The notes under the pieces were generated by a model. The model did no database searches, was not told where the DNA came from, and saw only the letters and a program-made list of their open reading frames with translations. A stretch of DNA of 64,000 nucleotides, taken from Gemmataceae bacterium (GTDB taxonomy: Bacteria > Planctomycetota > Planctomycetia > Gemmatales > Gemmataceae). The stretch's first letter is position 1, and each line of letters begins with the position of its first letter. The stretch is from the NCBI GenBank assembly GCA_022842245.1, contig JALHPZ010000014.1, forward strand, positions 16,191 to 80,190. Direction: 5' to 3'. Shown here piece by piece: positions 37,430 to 46,712 of this stretch. A program made the position numbers and the translations under genes.

Positions 37430-37533
37430 CCGTTACCGAATTCCCGAACCGTTCCGCTGGAAAAGCCATGGGAACGGATAGGATGTGGACAAGACACCCC
37501 GGTCTCGACCGGGACCTCCTTGGGAGATTGGTC

Positions 37534-39729
37534 ATGCGTCGATGGCTACTCGGACTCGGCTTGGCCCTCACGGCCACGAGTGCGGTGTCCGCGCAAAACG
37601 CGAACGACGTGACCGCGCCCGGTTACCTCGTCATTCGCGTCATCCTCGATGCCGGCGGAGCGTCGGCTCCCGTCGGCGGTAATCCCGGCCTCTCCCCCGG
37701 TGGAGAAGGAGAAGGAAGCCCAAGCGCGGGTGGATCGGGTGCCAGTGCCGGCGGCCCAGTCGGCGGATTTGGCCCGATGGGGCCGATGGGGCCCATGGGA
37801 ACTGCCGGTCGTGGCGCGGGCAGCACCGTCGACCAAGCGAAGTCGATCCACGTGGTTGCTCCCTTCCGCTCCATTAATGTCCGTTTGTTCTACCCGGATA
37901 AACGGCGAAACAACGAAACGAATCCGGCTTGGTACGCGATGCGCACCAAATACGGTCTGACCTATCTCTACAGCGATAACACGTCGGTCCAGATCAAAAA
38001 GGTACCGGCGGACCTCGCGAAGGATTCGGGCTACCAACCGTCGCTCGAAACGCCCATCAAGGAACGCTATCGCAAGTGGTCGACGGATCGGAAGTTCGAG
38101 CCGATCTATGAACTGACCGTCGACGCTCTCATGTTGGGAATGGTCGACGAAGCGTTCACGTACGCAAACGAAACCGTCAAATTATTGGAAGTGCTGAAAA
38201 CCGATCCGAATCGCAAACCGTCTGAGAAAGTCGCGAAGTTCGCGGAAATCTGGGGCCGGATCGCTCCGATGCTCGACATGGCGCTGCCCGCGACCAACGA
38301 CGCAGAAGACTGGCGGAACCGGCTCTCGGCCGGAGCCGTGAAGACCGGCAAGCATTACTCCATCGTCTATTGGGGCGAACGGCAGATCAACCCCGCCGTC
38401 ATCGATCGCCGATTGAATTCGCTCGAACGCAACTTCAAGGCATTCTACCTCTGGCACGCCCTCCAGGGTCTGTCGCCGACGATCCCCGACAAACCGTTCA
38501 CGGTTGTACTCGCAGATCGCGTGACCGACATGCCGTCGCTCCGGGAAAAACTCGACGGGCTTCCAATGCAATCCGACGCGTTTTATTCCCCGGCGCACGA
38601 CCTGCTCGTCTTTTCGCCGGAACGGACCGATCAGCTCGGAGCCGCATTCCAGGACATGGCCCGAGCTTCTTACAAGAACGGCTGGAGCCGGGACGAGCTT
38701 CTCAAAGGTATCCCGCCTTCGGGAGGTCAGAAGCAACCACCTGCCGAGTTGGCTCGTATGATGACTCTGGCCCTCGTCGACAAACTCCTGGAAGAGGAGA
38801 TGGATCATTCGGCCATGAGCCGCGAGGCCACTCGCCAACTCTATTTCGCATCGGGCGTGCTTCCCCGAAACGTCCAACTTCCCAGCTGGCTGGAATCCGG
38901 GCTGGCGAGTTTCCTCCAGCATCCCAAGGGTCCGGTCTACGCGAAAGACTCCAAAGGCACGGATATGATGGTGGTGGGTTTGGCTTACGGTTATGGCGCG
39001 CCGAATTACGTTCAGCATCGGGCTTATCGCGAACTGGATTCGACCAAAGCGCTTCATCCGATCCCCGAAGTTCTCCTTCGAAACGTACTCATGGACCGGT
39101 ATTTCGAAGCCGCGCTGTCCGGATCGGATATCGATCCACCGCCGCCTCGTCCACAGGCCACTGCAGGAGGTGCAGGAATTGGTCGTGGTCCGATGGCTCC
39201 AATGGGACCCATGGGTGGTCGATTTCCCGGCCCGATGCAACCGCCGCCTCCGGGTGGTGCCAATGCCGGAAGCCCTTCGGGCAGTGCCGGACCGCTTGGC
39301 GGAGAATCTCCCATGGCTGGAGGAGGGGCGGGAGGGGCCGCTGGGACACCTGAAAACGTCACAGCGAACCTTCGCATGTCCAAGGAACGTCTCCAGTCGA
39401 AGGCCGACGCCACGTCCTGGGCGCTTGTCTATTATCTCTCGCGGAGCCAGATGGACGGCATGAAGAACTTTTACCGCGAACTCGGCCGCATGCCGCGCGA
39501 CATGCGGCTCGATGAAAAGGTCGTTCTCAAGACCTTCTGCAAGTGCTTCAATCTCATGGACCGTCAGAAGTCCGACCAGATCGACGAAGCCGCTTTCAAG
39601 CATTTCGCCGAAATGTGGGTTCGCTCGATGCGAAACGTGCCGGTCTACGGCATTGAACTCCCGATGGCCGCGACCGGAGCGCCCGGCGGCGGCGGGGGCA
39701 ATACCGGTGTTCCCGGCGCAACCCCCTAA
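37534..39729 (+). CDS. Secreted DUF1570-like protein with collagen-like GPM repeats
   Basis: This 731-residue protein has a signal peptide ('WLLGLGLALTATSAVSAQ') and a GGGAG ribosome-binding site. Two Gly/Pro/Met-rich stretches ('GPMGPMGPMGTAGRG' and 'GRGPMAPMGPMGGR') flank the main domain. The region 'LYFASGVLPRNVQLPSWLES' resembles the peptidase-like DUF1570 family, but the site expected to be HEATH-like reads 'SREATRQ', so zinc binding is probably lost. 'LRMSKERLQSKADATSWALV' begins a helical C-terminal part. It ends at a strong terminator. The function is unknown. Confidence 0.77.
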   Translation: MRRWLLGLGLALTATSAVSAQNANDVTAPGYLVIRVILDAGGASAPVGGNPGLSPGGEGEGSPSAGGSGASAGGPVGGFGPMGPMGPMGTAGRGAGSTVDQAKSIHVVAPFRSINVRLFYPDKRRNNETNPAWYAMRTKYGLTYLYSDNTSVQIKKVPADLAKDSGYQPSLETPIKERYRKWSTDRKFEPIYELTVDALMLGMVDEAFTYANETVKLLEVLKTDPNRKPSEKVAKFAEIWGRIAPMLDMALPATNDAEDWRNRLSAGAVKTGKHYSIVYWGERQINPAVIDRRLNSLERNFKAFYLWHALQGLSPTIPDKPFTVVLADRVTDMPSLREKLDGLPMQSDAFYSPAHDLLVFSPERTDQLGAAFQDMARASYKNGWSRDELLKGIPPSGGQKQPPAELARMMTLALVDKLLEEEMDHSAMSREATRQLYFASGVLPRNVQLPSWLESGLASFLQHPKGPVYAKDSKGTDMMVVGLAYGYGAPNYVQHRAYRELDSTKALHPIPEVLLRNVLMDRYFEAALSGSDIDPPPPRPQATAGGAGIGRGPMAPMGPMGGRFPGPMQPPPPGGANAGSPSGSAGPLGGESPMAGGGAGGAAGTPENVTANLRMSKERLQSKADATSWALVYYLSRSQMDGMKNFYRELGRMPRDMRLDEKVVLKTFCKCFNLMDRQKSDQIDEAAFKHFAEMWVRSMRNVPVYGIELPMAATGAPGGGGGNTGVPGATP

Positions 39730-39751
39730 CTTTCCCTGCGGAGCCGAACGA

Positions 39752-39779
39752 CCGATCCGGCCGAGCCGGATCGGTTTTT
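39752..39779 (+). terminator. Rho-independent terminator after the DUF1570-like gene
   Basis: CCGATCCGG (39752-39760) pairs with CCGGATCGG (39766-39774) around a 5-nt loop and is followed by TTTTT. It lies 22 nt after the stop codon. Confidence 0.88.
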
Positions 39780-39861
39780 CTTGCGCTTGAACCTCACCGC
39801 GTTCTGGAATACCTACACTTTCCCAACCCTAGCGATTGAACCCATCAGCGGAGTCCGCTTC

Positions 39862-41157
39862 ATGAATTACTGTTCGGTCATCGTCGCATCGATTCTGTTC
39901 GTCAGTACGGCAACTGCACAAGCCCCGCGCCGGGCCGAGCTGAAAAAGGGTGTCCGCGTCGCCATCGTCGGTGATTCGATCACCGAACAGCGCCTCTATA
40001 GCCGATTCATGGCCGATTACCTCACGGCCTGCCACCCGGACCTCGACGCGCGCATCGCGCAGTTCGGCTGGAGCGGCGAACGCGCGAGCGGGTTCCTCGC
40101 CCGCATGGACAACGACCTGATGCCGTTCAAGCCCGATGTCGTCACGCTCTGCTACGGAATGAACGACGGGAGCTACCAGCCCTTCACCGACTCGATCGGC
40201 CAGGGATACGAAAAGCCGCTCGTCGAAATCGTGGCAAAGCTCAAGGCGGCCGGCGTGCAGGTGATCGTCGGCTCGCCTGGCGCGGTGGACGACCATTTTT
40301 TCGGTCGCGAAGGAGATGGCAAAACCGTGACGGCGCGCTCGAAGATGTACAATCCGACACTCGCAAAGCTGCGCGACATCGCCAAGAAGACGGCCGATGC
40401 TGCCGAGATGCCCTTCGCCAACGTCTACGACGCGATGATCGACGCCATGCGCAAGGCGCAGGCCGACGACAAGCTCGGCAAGGGGTACCATGTCTGCGGT
40501 GGAGACGGATTCCACCCCGACGCCAACGGGCAACTCGTGATGGCGTTCGCGTTCCTCCGAGCCATGAAGTTCGACGGTGACCTCGGCGGCATCGCTATCG
40601 ACTTCCAGGGCGCCTCGACCGCGACCGGTGGCCATAAGGTCATGAAGTCCGAGGGCGGCAAGGTCGTTGTCGAGAGTTCCCGTTTGCCGTTCGGCTTCAC
40701 CGGCGACGCCAAACAGACCTTCGGCACTCGCAGTATTTCACCGTTCGTGCCCTTCAACCCGGAATTGAACCGGTACACCCTGACGGTCAAGAACGCCCAA
40801 GCCGCGAAGCTGAAAGTGACCTGGGGCGCCGAATCGCGCACGTTCGCGAAGGACGAACTCGAGAAAGGGATCAACCTCGCCGCGGAATTCCAGAACCACC
40901 CGCTGCTCGCGCCGTTTTTGAAGGTCGACGCGGCAATCGCGAATCAGCAGTTGTTTCAGACTTTCATGATCAAACAGGTCATTACAAACCATCGTTTTCT
41001 CGCCGGGCTGGCGAAGGAGGACGCGGAGATCGCGGCTGCGACGACGAAGATCCGGGAGCGGCTCTGGGCTAAGGACGAGGCGAACCACGCGGCCGTGCGG
41101 GCCGCCCTGCCGAAGATGCCCGTGGCGCACACGATCATCGTCGAGAAGGCGGAGTGA
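39862..41157 (+). CDS. Secreted SGNH/GDSL-type hydrolase
   Basis: The 431-residue protein has a signal peptide ('CSVIVASILFVSTATAQ'). The SGNH blocks are visible: 'VAIVGDSITEQRLYSRF' with the Ser nucleophile in GDS, 'FGWSGERASGFLAR' (Gly), 'LCYGMNDGSYQPF' (Asn) and 'CGGDGFHPDANGQLVMA' with Asp and His of block V. These enzymes are esterases or acetyl-xylan/carbohydrate deacetylases outside the cell. The 170-residue C-terminal extension is not recognised. I chose the ATG at 39862 because it starts the signal peptide. It is convergent with the topoisomerase B gene. Confidence 0.9.
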   Translation: MNYCSVIVASILFVSTATAQAPRRAELKKGVRVAIVGDSITEQRLYSRFMADYLTACHPDLDARIAQFGWSGERASGFLARMDNDLMPFKPDVVTLCYGMNDGSYQPFTDSIGQGYEKPLVEIVAKLKAAGVQVIVGSPGAVDDHFFGREGDGKTVTARSKMYNPTLAKLRDIAKKTADAAEMPFANVYDAMIDAMRKAQADDKLGKGYHVCGGDGFHPDANGQLVMAFAFLRAMKFDGDLGGIAIDFQGASTATGGHKVMKSEGGKVVVESSRLPFGFTGDAKQTFGTRSISPFVPFNPELNRYTLTVKNAQAAKLKVTWGAESRTFAKDELEKGINLAAEFQNHPLLAPFLKVDAAIANQQLFQTFMIKQVITNHRFLAGLAKEDAEIAAATTKIRERLWAKDEANHAAVRAALPKMPVAHTIIVEKAE

Positions 41158-41172
41158 TTCGATTTCCAAAGA

Positions 41173-41225
41173 CCGGTCACGACTTCGGACGTCGAACTTG
41201 CCCCGATTTCCGAAGTCGTGACCGG
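41173..41225. terminator. 16-bp perfect inverted repeat between convergent genes
   Basis: CCGGTCACGACTTCGG (41173-41188) pairs with 41210-41225 around a 21-nt loop. GATTTCC at 41161 and GGAAATC at 41231 can extend the pairing with interruptions. It separates the convergent SGNH hydrolase and topoisomerase B genes and probably acts both ways. Confidence 0.6.
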
Positions 41226-41238
41226 ACTTCGGAAATCG

Positions 41239-43185
41239 TCATACGTCCAACTCGTCCGCCGTCGCGAGGTCGGCCTTCTGCATGATGAATTCGTAGCGAG
41301 GCTCGGCGTCGCCGCCGAGCAGGTCCTTGAACGTGTTGTGGGCCTCCAGGTTTTCGCTGATCTCCACCTTCAGCAGCTTTCGGAACTTCGGGTCGAGGGT
41401 CGTCTGCGCCAGCACGCGGAACGGCATTTCGCCCAACCCCTTGAACCGCGTGATGTCCACCTTCGCGTTCGCCCGCAGGCCGGCGAGGATTTCCTCTTTG
41501 TGCTCGTCGTCCTTCGCCCAGTGCGTCTCCTTGCCGACATCGATGCGGTAGAGCGGTGGTTGGGCGATGTAGACGTGCCCTTTGCGGATCAGCTCGATCA
41601 TGTGGCGGAAGAAAAAGTCCAATAGCAGCGTGGCAATGTGGCAGCCGTCAGCGTCGGCGTCCATCAGCAGGATGATCTTGCCGTAGCGCAGGCCGTCGTA
41701 GTGAAACTTCTCGCCGGCGCCGGTGCCGAGGGCACTCACGAGGTCCGAGAGTTCTTTGTTCTGCATCACCTTGCCGGTGGTGAGTTCCTCGCCGTTGAGG
41801 ATTTTGCCGCGCAAGGGCAGCACGGCCTGTGTCTTGTTGTTCCGCCCCTGCTTCGCGCTCCCGCCGGCGGAATCGCCTTCGACGATGAACAGTTCGCTCT
41901 CCTCCAGGTCGCCGGATTTACAGTCGGCGAGCTTGCCGGGGAGCGAACCGCGCCGCGTACCAGGGGCCTTGCGCTTCACTTCCTTTGCTGCCTCGCGCGA
42001 GGCCTCGCGTGCCTGCGCCGCGAGGAAGATGCGGTAAATGATCTCGTCCGCCGCGCTCTTATTGTTGTTCAGCCACGCCTCGAGTGCCGGCCTCACGAAG
42101 CCGTCCACGGCCGATTCCAGTTCCGCGTTGTTGAGCTTTTCCTTGGTCTGTCCCTGGAATTGCGGCTCCTGCACGAACACTGAGAGGATCGCGACCACAC
42201 CCTCTCGGATGTCCTCGGCCGTGATCTTCACGGCCTTGACGGTCTTCTTCGCTTCGTCGTGCGTCTCGATGTAGTTGTTGATCGCCTTGCGGATGGCGGC
42301 CTTCAGGCCGTTCTCGTGCGTGCCGCCGGCGGCGGTGCGGATGCCGTTGACGTAGCTGCGAAACGTCTCGTCGGTGGATTGCGTCCATTGGAGCGCGACC
42401 TCGATGCGCTCGCCCGTGGTCCGGCTGGCGTGGAACGCCGTGGGCGTGACCGTCGGCTTCTGCGCGTCGGCCACGAGTTTCGCCAGGAACGCCGGCAGGC
42501 CGTCCGGGTTCTTCAGCTCGATCGACTCGCCGGTGATCTCATTCTTGAAGTGGACCGTCAATCCGCTGTGGATGTACGTCATGTCTTCGAGCCGCTGCCG
42601 GATGACGTCGGCGTCGAAGTGCGTGTTGCGGAAGATCGTGTCGTCCGGTTGGAAGTGGATGATGGTGCCATGCCCGCGGAACGGGCCGATCTTCTCGAGC
42701 TTCGACTGCGGGATGCCCTTCGCGTACTTCTGCTGGTACTCGTACCCGTCGCGGCGCACTGTCGCCACGAGCTTCTTCGAGAGCGCATTGACGACCGACG
42801 CGCCGACACCGTGGAGGCCGCCGGAGTAGAAGTAGTTCGAGTCCTTGTTCCCGAACTTCCCGCCGGCATGCAGTTTCGTCAGCACCAGTTCGAGGCCAGA
42901 GATCTTGAACTTGGGGTGGTTGTCGACCGGAATGCCGCGGCCGTTGTCCTGCACGGTGATCGAGTCGCCGCCCTTGTGAAGCGTGACGGAGATCGTGTCG
43001 GCGTAGCCGTTGATATACTCGTCGACGCAGTTGTCGACGATTTCCCACACGAGGTGGTGCAGCCCCTTGGAGTCGGTGCTGCCGATGTACATGGACGGCC
43101 GCACGCGCACCGGCTCGAGGCCTTCGAGGACCTGGATGTCGTGCGACGCGGTGTAGCGGGATTTCGGGGCGGGCAGTGCGCTCAT
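41239..43185 (-). CDS. parE: Type IIA topoisomerase B subunit (ParE/GyrB-like)
   Basis: The 648-residue ATPase subunit carries the GHKL nucleotide site ('EIVDNCVDEYINGYAD', with 'VQDNGRGIPVD' and 'GGLHGVGASVVNALS'), the transducer domain, and the TOPRIM domain with 'EGDSAGGSAKQGR' and the metal-binding 'LMDADADG'. Length fits ParE or the shorter GyrB class; the roughly 170-residue insertion of enterobacterial GyrB is absent. I chose the ATG at 43185 ('MSALPAPKSRYT'); the frame opens ten residues earlier. It lies 105 nt downstream of the A-subunit gene on the same strand and should form a heterotetramer with it. parE versus gyrB is not settled by sequence alone. Confidence 0.9.
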   Translation of the reverse strand: MSALPAPKSRYTASHDIQVLEGLEPVRVRPSMYIGSTDSKGLHHLVWEIVDNCVDEYINGYADTISVTLHKGGDSITVQDNGRGIPVDNHPKFKISGLELVLTKLHAGGKFGNKDSNYFYSGGLHGVGASVVNALSKKLVATVRRDGYEYQQKYAKGIPQSKLEKIGPFRGHGTIIHFQPDDTIFRNTHFDADVIRQRLEDMTYIHSGLTVHFKNEITGESIELKNPDGLPAFLAKLVADAQKPTVTPTAFHASRTTGERIEVALQWTQSTDETFRSYVNGIRTAAGGTHENGLKAAIRKAINNYIETHDEAKKTVKAVKITAEDIREGVVAILSVFVQEPQFQGQTKEKLNNAELESAVDGFVRPALEAWLNNNKSAADEIIYRIFLAAQAREASREAAKEVKRKAPGTRRGSLPGKLADCKSGDLEESELFIVEGDSAGGSAKQGRNNKTQAVLPLRGKILNGEELTTGKVMQNKELSDLVSALGTGAGEKFHYDGLRYGKIILLMDADADGCHIATLLLDFFFRHMIELIRKGHVYIAQPPLYRIDVGKETHWAKDDEHKEEILAGLRANAKVDITRFKGLGEMPFRVLAQTTLDPKFRKLLKVEISENLEAHNTFKDLLGGDAEPRYEFIMQKADLATADELDV

Positions 43186-43211
43186 GGTGCTCGCATGAAA
43201 AAGATTCATCA

Positions 43212-43287
43212 CCACGAATCAGACGAATTCGACGAATTCGGAAATGCCGATTATTGATTTCATTCGTGTTATTCGTTTTATTCGTGG
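43212..43287. repeat. AT-rich imperfect inverted repeat between the topoisomerase subunit genes
   Basis: The left arm (43212-43245) and right arm (43257-43287) are imperfect reverse complements built from short ATTCG/CGAAT units; the right arm contains three tandem 9-mers beginning ATTCGT. Its AT content contrasts with the flanking coding DNA. It could be a dispersed intergenic element or an mRNA-stabilising hairpin. No second copy is present in the window. Confidence 0.6.
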
Positions 43288-43290
43288 ATT

Positions 43291-45645
43291 TTAATTGAAG
43301 AGAGTTCCGTTGCCCTTCACCTTGCCGTTTTTGCCTTCGATCTCGTCCCAGTTCACAAGTTCGATCGGCGGTGGGATGACGCGAGCGTGTTTCAGGCGCT
43401 TCACCACTTCATCACCCTTGCCGCCGCGGCCGACAATCCGGCGCGCTTGCGGACCGTAGCGCTCCGTTTTGCCGTTGGATTGCTCCACTTCGATGCCGTC
43501 GAAGCGGCTGCCGCCGATCAGCGCCCCACCGATGCAAACGTCGTCGTCGCTCAGTTTGACGCCCATGACACCCTTGCCGACGCCGGCGAGAATGTTCACC
43601 TCGTCCATCTTGAAGTGAATGATGTAGCCCTCGCGCGTCGCGAGCATCACGCTCTCTTCCTTGCCGAGCAGCGTCGCCAGCACGACCTTGTCGCCGTCGT
43701 CGAGCTTCGCGTAGCGGCGGCCGGCCTTCGTCGATTCGGGGCGGAACGCGGCCAGCGGCGTCCGTAGCACGTTCCCGGCCGACGTGGCGACGAAGAGGTG
43801 CGGGCCGCGCTCCACGTCCTTGTCCGGCGGCGTGAAGCGGGGGTCGGTGGTCACGGCACCGATCACGCGCACCCCGTCGGCAAGTTTGAAGAACTTGGTC
43901 ACCGGGTCGCCGTAGCCGCTGCTCGCCGGCACTTCGTTGATCCGCATCGTGTACGCCGTGCCGTCGTCCGCCAGGAGCACCACGTGGTCCAGCGTGCTCC
44001 CCGGCACGACGGCGATGACGGCGTCGCCTTCGCGCACCCGCGTGCTCTCCACGCTCGCCAGCCGGCCAACACGCTTGATCCACCCGTCCCGTGTCAGCAC
44101 GACGTTGGTGTTCTCCTTCACGATGTACGCCTGCTCGTCGAACTCCAGCACGTCGTCCTCACTGGCCATCCGCGTCTTGCGGCGCTCGGGGAACTCCTCC
44201 GCCAGCTTTTCGAGTTCGCTCTTAATGACCGTCCACATCCGCCGCTTCGAGCCGAGGATCGCTTCAATCTCCTCGGCCCGCTTCTTCTTCTCGCGAAGTT
44301 CTTCGAGGATCTTGTTGATCTCGAGCTTCGCGATCTTGTAGAGCTGCACTTCGAGGATGGCGTTCGTCTGTTCCTCGTCCAACTTGAATTCCGCTATCAG
44401 CTTCTCGGCCGCGTCCGACTTGCCGCTCGACTCGCGGATCAGCTTGATGGCGCGGTCGAGCGCGTTGAAGATGATCCGGAAGCCTTCGAGGATGTGAATG
44501 CGCGCACGCAACTTCCGCAACTCGTACTCGAAGCGGCGTTTCACCGTCTCGTAGCGGAAGTCGAGGAAATGCTGGAGGAGTTCCTTGAGGCTCAGGCCGT
44601 CGCGAGGGACCAACGTCTTTCCATCCTCACTGGGCACGAGCGCAGTCATGTTATAAGCGAAGTTCTTCTGCAGGTCGGTGTGCTTGTAGAGGTACGCCAT
44701 CACGAGCGCCGGATCGACGTCGCCCTTGAGTTCCAGCACCATCCGCAGGCCGTCCTTGTCGTTCGTCTCGTTCGAGACGCTCAACAGTTGCGGCAGCTTC
44801 TTGTCCTCGATCAGGCCGCCGATCAAGTTCTCGAGCGCCCCCTTGTCCACGCCGTAGGGGATGGACGTGACGACGATCTGCGACCGGCCGCGCGGCAGTT
44901 GTTCCAGTTTCCATTCGCCCTGAACCTTGATGCTGCCGGTGCCCTCCTCGTAGATCTTGCGCAGCGTCGGGCGGTCGGTGATGATCTTGCCGCCGAGCGG
45001 GAAGTCGGGCCCCTTGATCTTGTCGAGCAAAAGGGCCACGGTGGCGTCGGGGTTTTCGATGAGGAAGACGCAGGCGCGCAACACCTCGGCGAGGTTGTGC
45101 GGCGGAATGTTCGTGGCCATGCCGACGGCGATGCCGGCGGTACCGTTGACGAGAAGGTTCGGGAACTGCGCAGGTAGAACGCACGGCTCCTTCTTGTTCC
45201 CGGCATAGTTGTCACGGAAATCGACGGTCTCGTCGTCGATCTCGTTGAGCAAGTACTCGGCCGATTTGCTCAGTTTCGCTTCCGTGTAACGGTAAGCGGC
45301 GGGCGGGTCGCCGTCGACGGAGCCGAAGTTCCCCTCGCCGTGGACGAGCGGCACGCGCATCACCCATTCCTGGGACATGCGGACGAGGGCGTCGTAGATG
45401 GCGCCGTCGCCGTGGGGGTGGTAGTTCCCCATCACGTCGCCGACGATCTTGGCGGACTTGGCGGCTTTGCGGTCGAAGGTGAGGCGGGAGTCGTTGTACA
45501 TCGAGAAGAGGATGCGCCGCTGCACGGGTTTCAATCCGTCCCGCACATCGGGCAGTGCCCGGCCGGTGACAACGGACATGGCGTAGCGCAGAAAGCGAGC
45601 ACGAACCTCGCCGGCGATCGATACCGTTTCAATCGTTTCGGCCAT
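43291..45645 (-). CDS. parC: Type IIA topoisomerase A subunit (ParC/GyrA-like)
   Basis: The 784-residue DNA cleavage subunit has the catalytic Tyr in 'AAYRYTEAKLS', the winged-helix segment 'GDVMGNYHPHGDGAIYDALV', and a coiled-coil gate ('KLEINKILEELREKKKRAEE'). The C-terminal third is beta-pinwheel-like ('GDAVIAVVPGSTLDHVVLLA', 'GYIIHFKMDEVNILAGVGKG') without an obvious GyrA box QRRGGKG, which favours ParC. At the position of E. coli GyrA Ser83 this protein has Gly ('HPHGDGAIYD'), while Asp87 is kept. It starts 81 nt upstream of a hairpin on the same strand and is followed by the B subunit. Confidence 0.92.
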   Translation of the reverse strand: MAETIETVSIAGEVRARFLRYAMSVVTGRALPDVRDGLKPVQRRILFSMYNDSRLTFDRKAAKSAKIVGDVMGNYHPHGDGAIYDALVRMSQEWVMRVPLVHGEGNFGSVDGDPPAAYRYTEAKLSKSAEYLLNEIDDETVDFRDNYAGNKKEPCVLPAQFPNLLVNGTAGIAVGMATNIPPHNLAEVLRACVFLIENPDATVALLLDKIKGPDFPLGGKIITDRPTLRKIYEEGTGSIKVQGEWKLEQLPRGRSQIVVTSIPYGVDKGALENLIGGLIEDKKLPQLLSVSNETNDKDGLRMVLELKGDVDPALVMAYLYKHTDLQKNFAYNMTALVPSEDGKTLVPRDGLSLKELLQHFLDFRYETVKRRFEYELRKLRARIHILEGFRIIFNALDRAIKLIRESSGKSDAAEKLIAEFKLDEEQTNAILEVQLYKIAKLEINKILEELREKKKRAEEIEAILGSKRRMWTVIKSELEKLAEEFPERRKTRMASEDDVLEFDEQAYIVKENTNVVLTRDGWIKRVGRLASVESTRVREGDAVIAVVPGSTLDHVVLLADDGTAYTMRINEVPASSGYGDPVTKFFKLADGVRVIGAVTTDPRFTPPDKDVERGPHLFVATSAGNVLRTPLAAFRPESTKAGRRYAKLDDGDKVVLATLLGKEESVMLATREGYIIHFKMDEVNILAGVGKGVMGVKLSDDDVCIGGALIGGSRFDGIEVEQSNGKTERYGPQARRIVGRGGKGDEVVKRLKHARVIPPPIELVNWDEIEGKNGKVKGNGTLFN

Positions 45646-45724
45646 CGCGTTTCCAATCTCCTCCCGGAAGACTCACGATCTTAGCGAGGTGGCCCCGCGT
45701 TTCCATGTCGGTGGCCGCCAAAAG

Positions 45725-45752
45725 GAACACCCCCGCGTAAGCGGGGGTGTTC
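45725..45752 (-). terminator. Terminator of the PhnD-like gene
   Basis: GAACACCCCCGC (45725-45736) pairs perfectly over 12 bp with 45741-45752 around a 4-nt loop. On the minus strand it follows the PhnD-like stop codon by 18 nt and continues as CTTTT, typical of an intrinsic terminator. Confidence 0.8.
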
Positions 45753-45770
45753 ACAACGGAATCCTTCGGT

Positions 45771-46679
45771 TTATTCCATTTTCTTGGTAACGGCCGCGGC
45801 GGCGACGGGCATCGGGTAGTTCTTCAGACAGAGGTCCAGTTGGGCGTTATAGTCGCCTGGCACCGAGTCGAATCCTTTCAGGTTCCACATCATCAGGAGC
45901 GGCTTGTAAGTGGCGGTCTTGTGGGCGGTCGTGAGACCATCGCGGAGTTTGTCGAGGGTCGCCGCCGCAAGGGCACCTTTACGGGTCAGGAGAACGGAAG
46001 GCGGGAAACGCTCGGATTGAGCGAGAATGCGGAGCCGTTTGGCGGCACCCGGTTGCAGTTCGGCGTAGGAGCTGAAATTCGCGGCGTCGACGATCACGGC
46101 CGCGTGTTCGCCGTTCGACACGGCGTTGAGGGCCTCTTCCGGGGTCAGGCCATTTTTCGGCACGGTCTTCAGGGCGGTTTTGGGCAGTCCGGCGCGGATC
46201 TTGTCGAGATACACGAACACATGGCCCTTCGAGCCTCGCGGGATCAAGAGCGTTTCGCCCTCAAGTTCCGCAGGACTCTTGATTTCACTGTCGGCCGAGA
46301 CAACGATCATGGCCTGAACCACGCCGCCTTGGGGTTGGGCAATGGTGATCGGTTCAAGTTCCGGATACTTGGACTTGATCCAGGCGAATTCGTGGCCGTG
46401 AAGCACGCCGACCTCGAGTTTGCGATCGTTGAGTTTCTTGGCCATCGCCACGCAGTCGGGGCAGATGTCGAAGTCGCCGGAAAGCCCGGTCTGGCGTTCC
46501 ATGAGCGTTCGGAAGGGCCGAGCAACCGCATAGATGACGGCGGGCTGCACGTCGCGGAACATGCTTTGGACCATGCCGATCTTGATGGGATCGGCGGCCG
46601 AGGCGCGCGTATGGGTTTGGAAAATGCCCGCGCCCGTGGTGAACGCGATGAGCAGAGCCGCCCGAATCCACTGTCCCAC
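45771..46679 (-). CDS. PhnD-family periplasmic substrate-binding protein
   Basis: This 302-residue secreted protein (signal about residues 1-29, 'IAFTTGAGIFQTHTRASAA') belongs to the PhnD/SsuA/transferrin-like solute-binding fold. Signs are 'IKIGMVQSMFRDVQPAVIYA', 'GVLHGHEFAWIKSKYPELEP', 'LIPRGSKGHVFVYLDKI' and 'RFPPSVLLTRKGALAAATLD'. PhnD proteins bind phosphonates or phosphite for ABC import, but related proteins act as sensors. No ABC permease or ATPase is nearby, so import is not assured. It is 33 nt downstream of a TolC-like gene and ends at a strong terminator. Confidence 0.85.
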   Translation of the reverse strand: MGQWIRAALLIAFTTGAGIFQTHTRASAADPIKIGMVQSMFRDVQPAVIYAVARPFRTLMERQTGLSGDFDICPDCVAMAKKLNDRKLEVGVLHGHEFAWIKSKYPELEPITIAQPQGGVVQAMIVVSADSEIKSPAELEGETLLIPRGSKGHVFVYLDKIRAGLPKTALKTVPKNGLTPEEALNAVSNGEHAAVIVDAANFSSYAELQPGAAKRLRILAQSERFPPSVLLTRKGALAAATLDKLRDGLTTAHKTATYKPLLMMWNLKGFDSVPGDYNAQLDLCLKNYPMPVAAAAVTKKME

Positions 46680-46712
46680 AGCCCACCTCCCGGGAGAGAA
46701 ATCAACGAAGTG

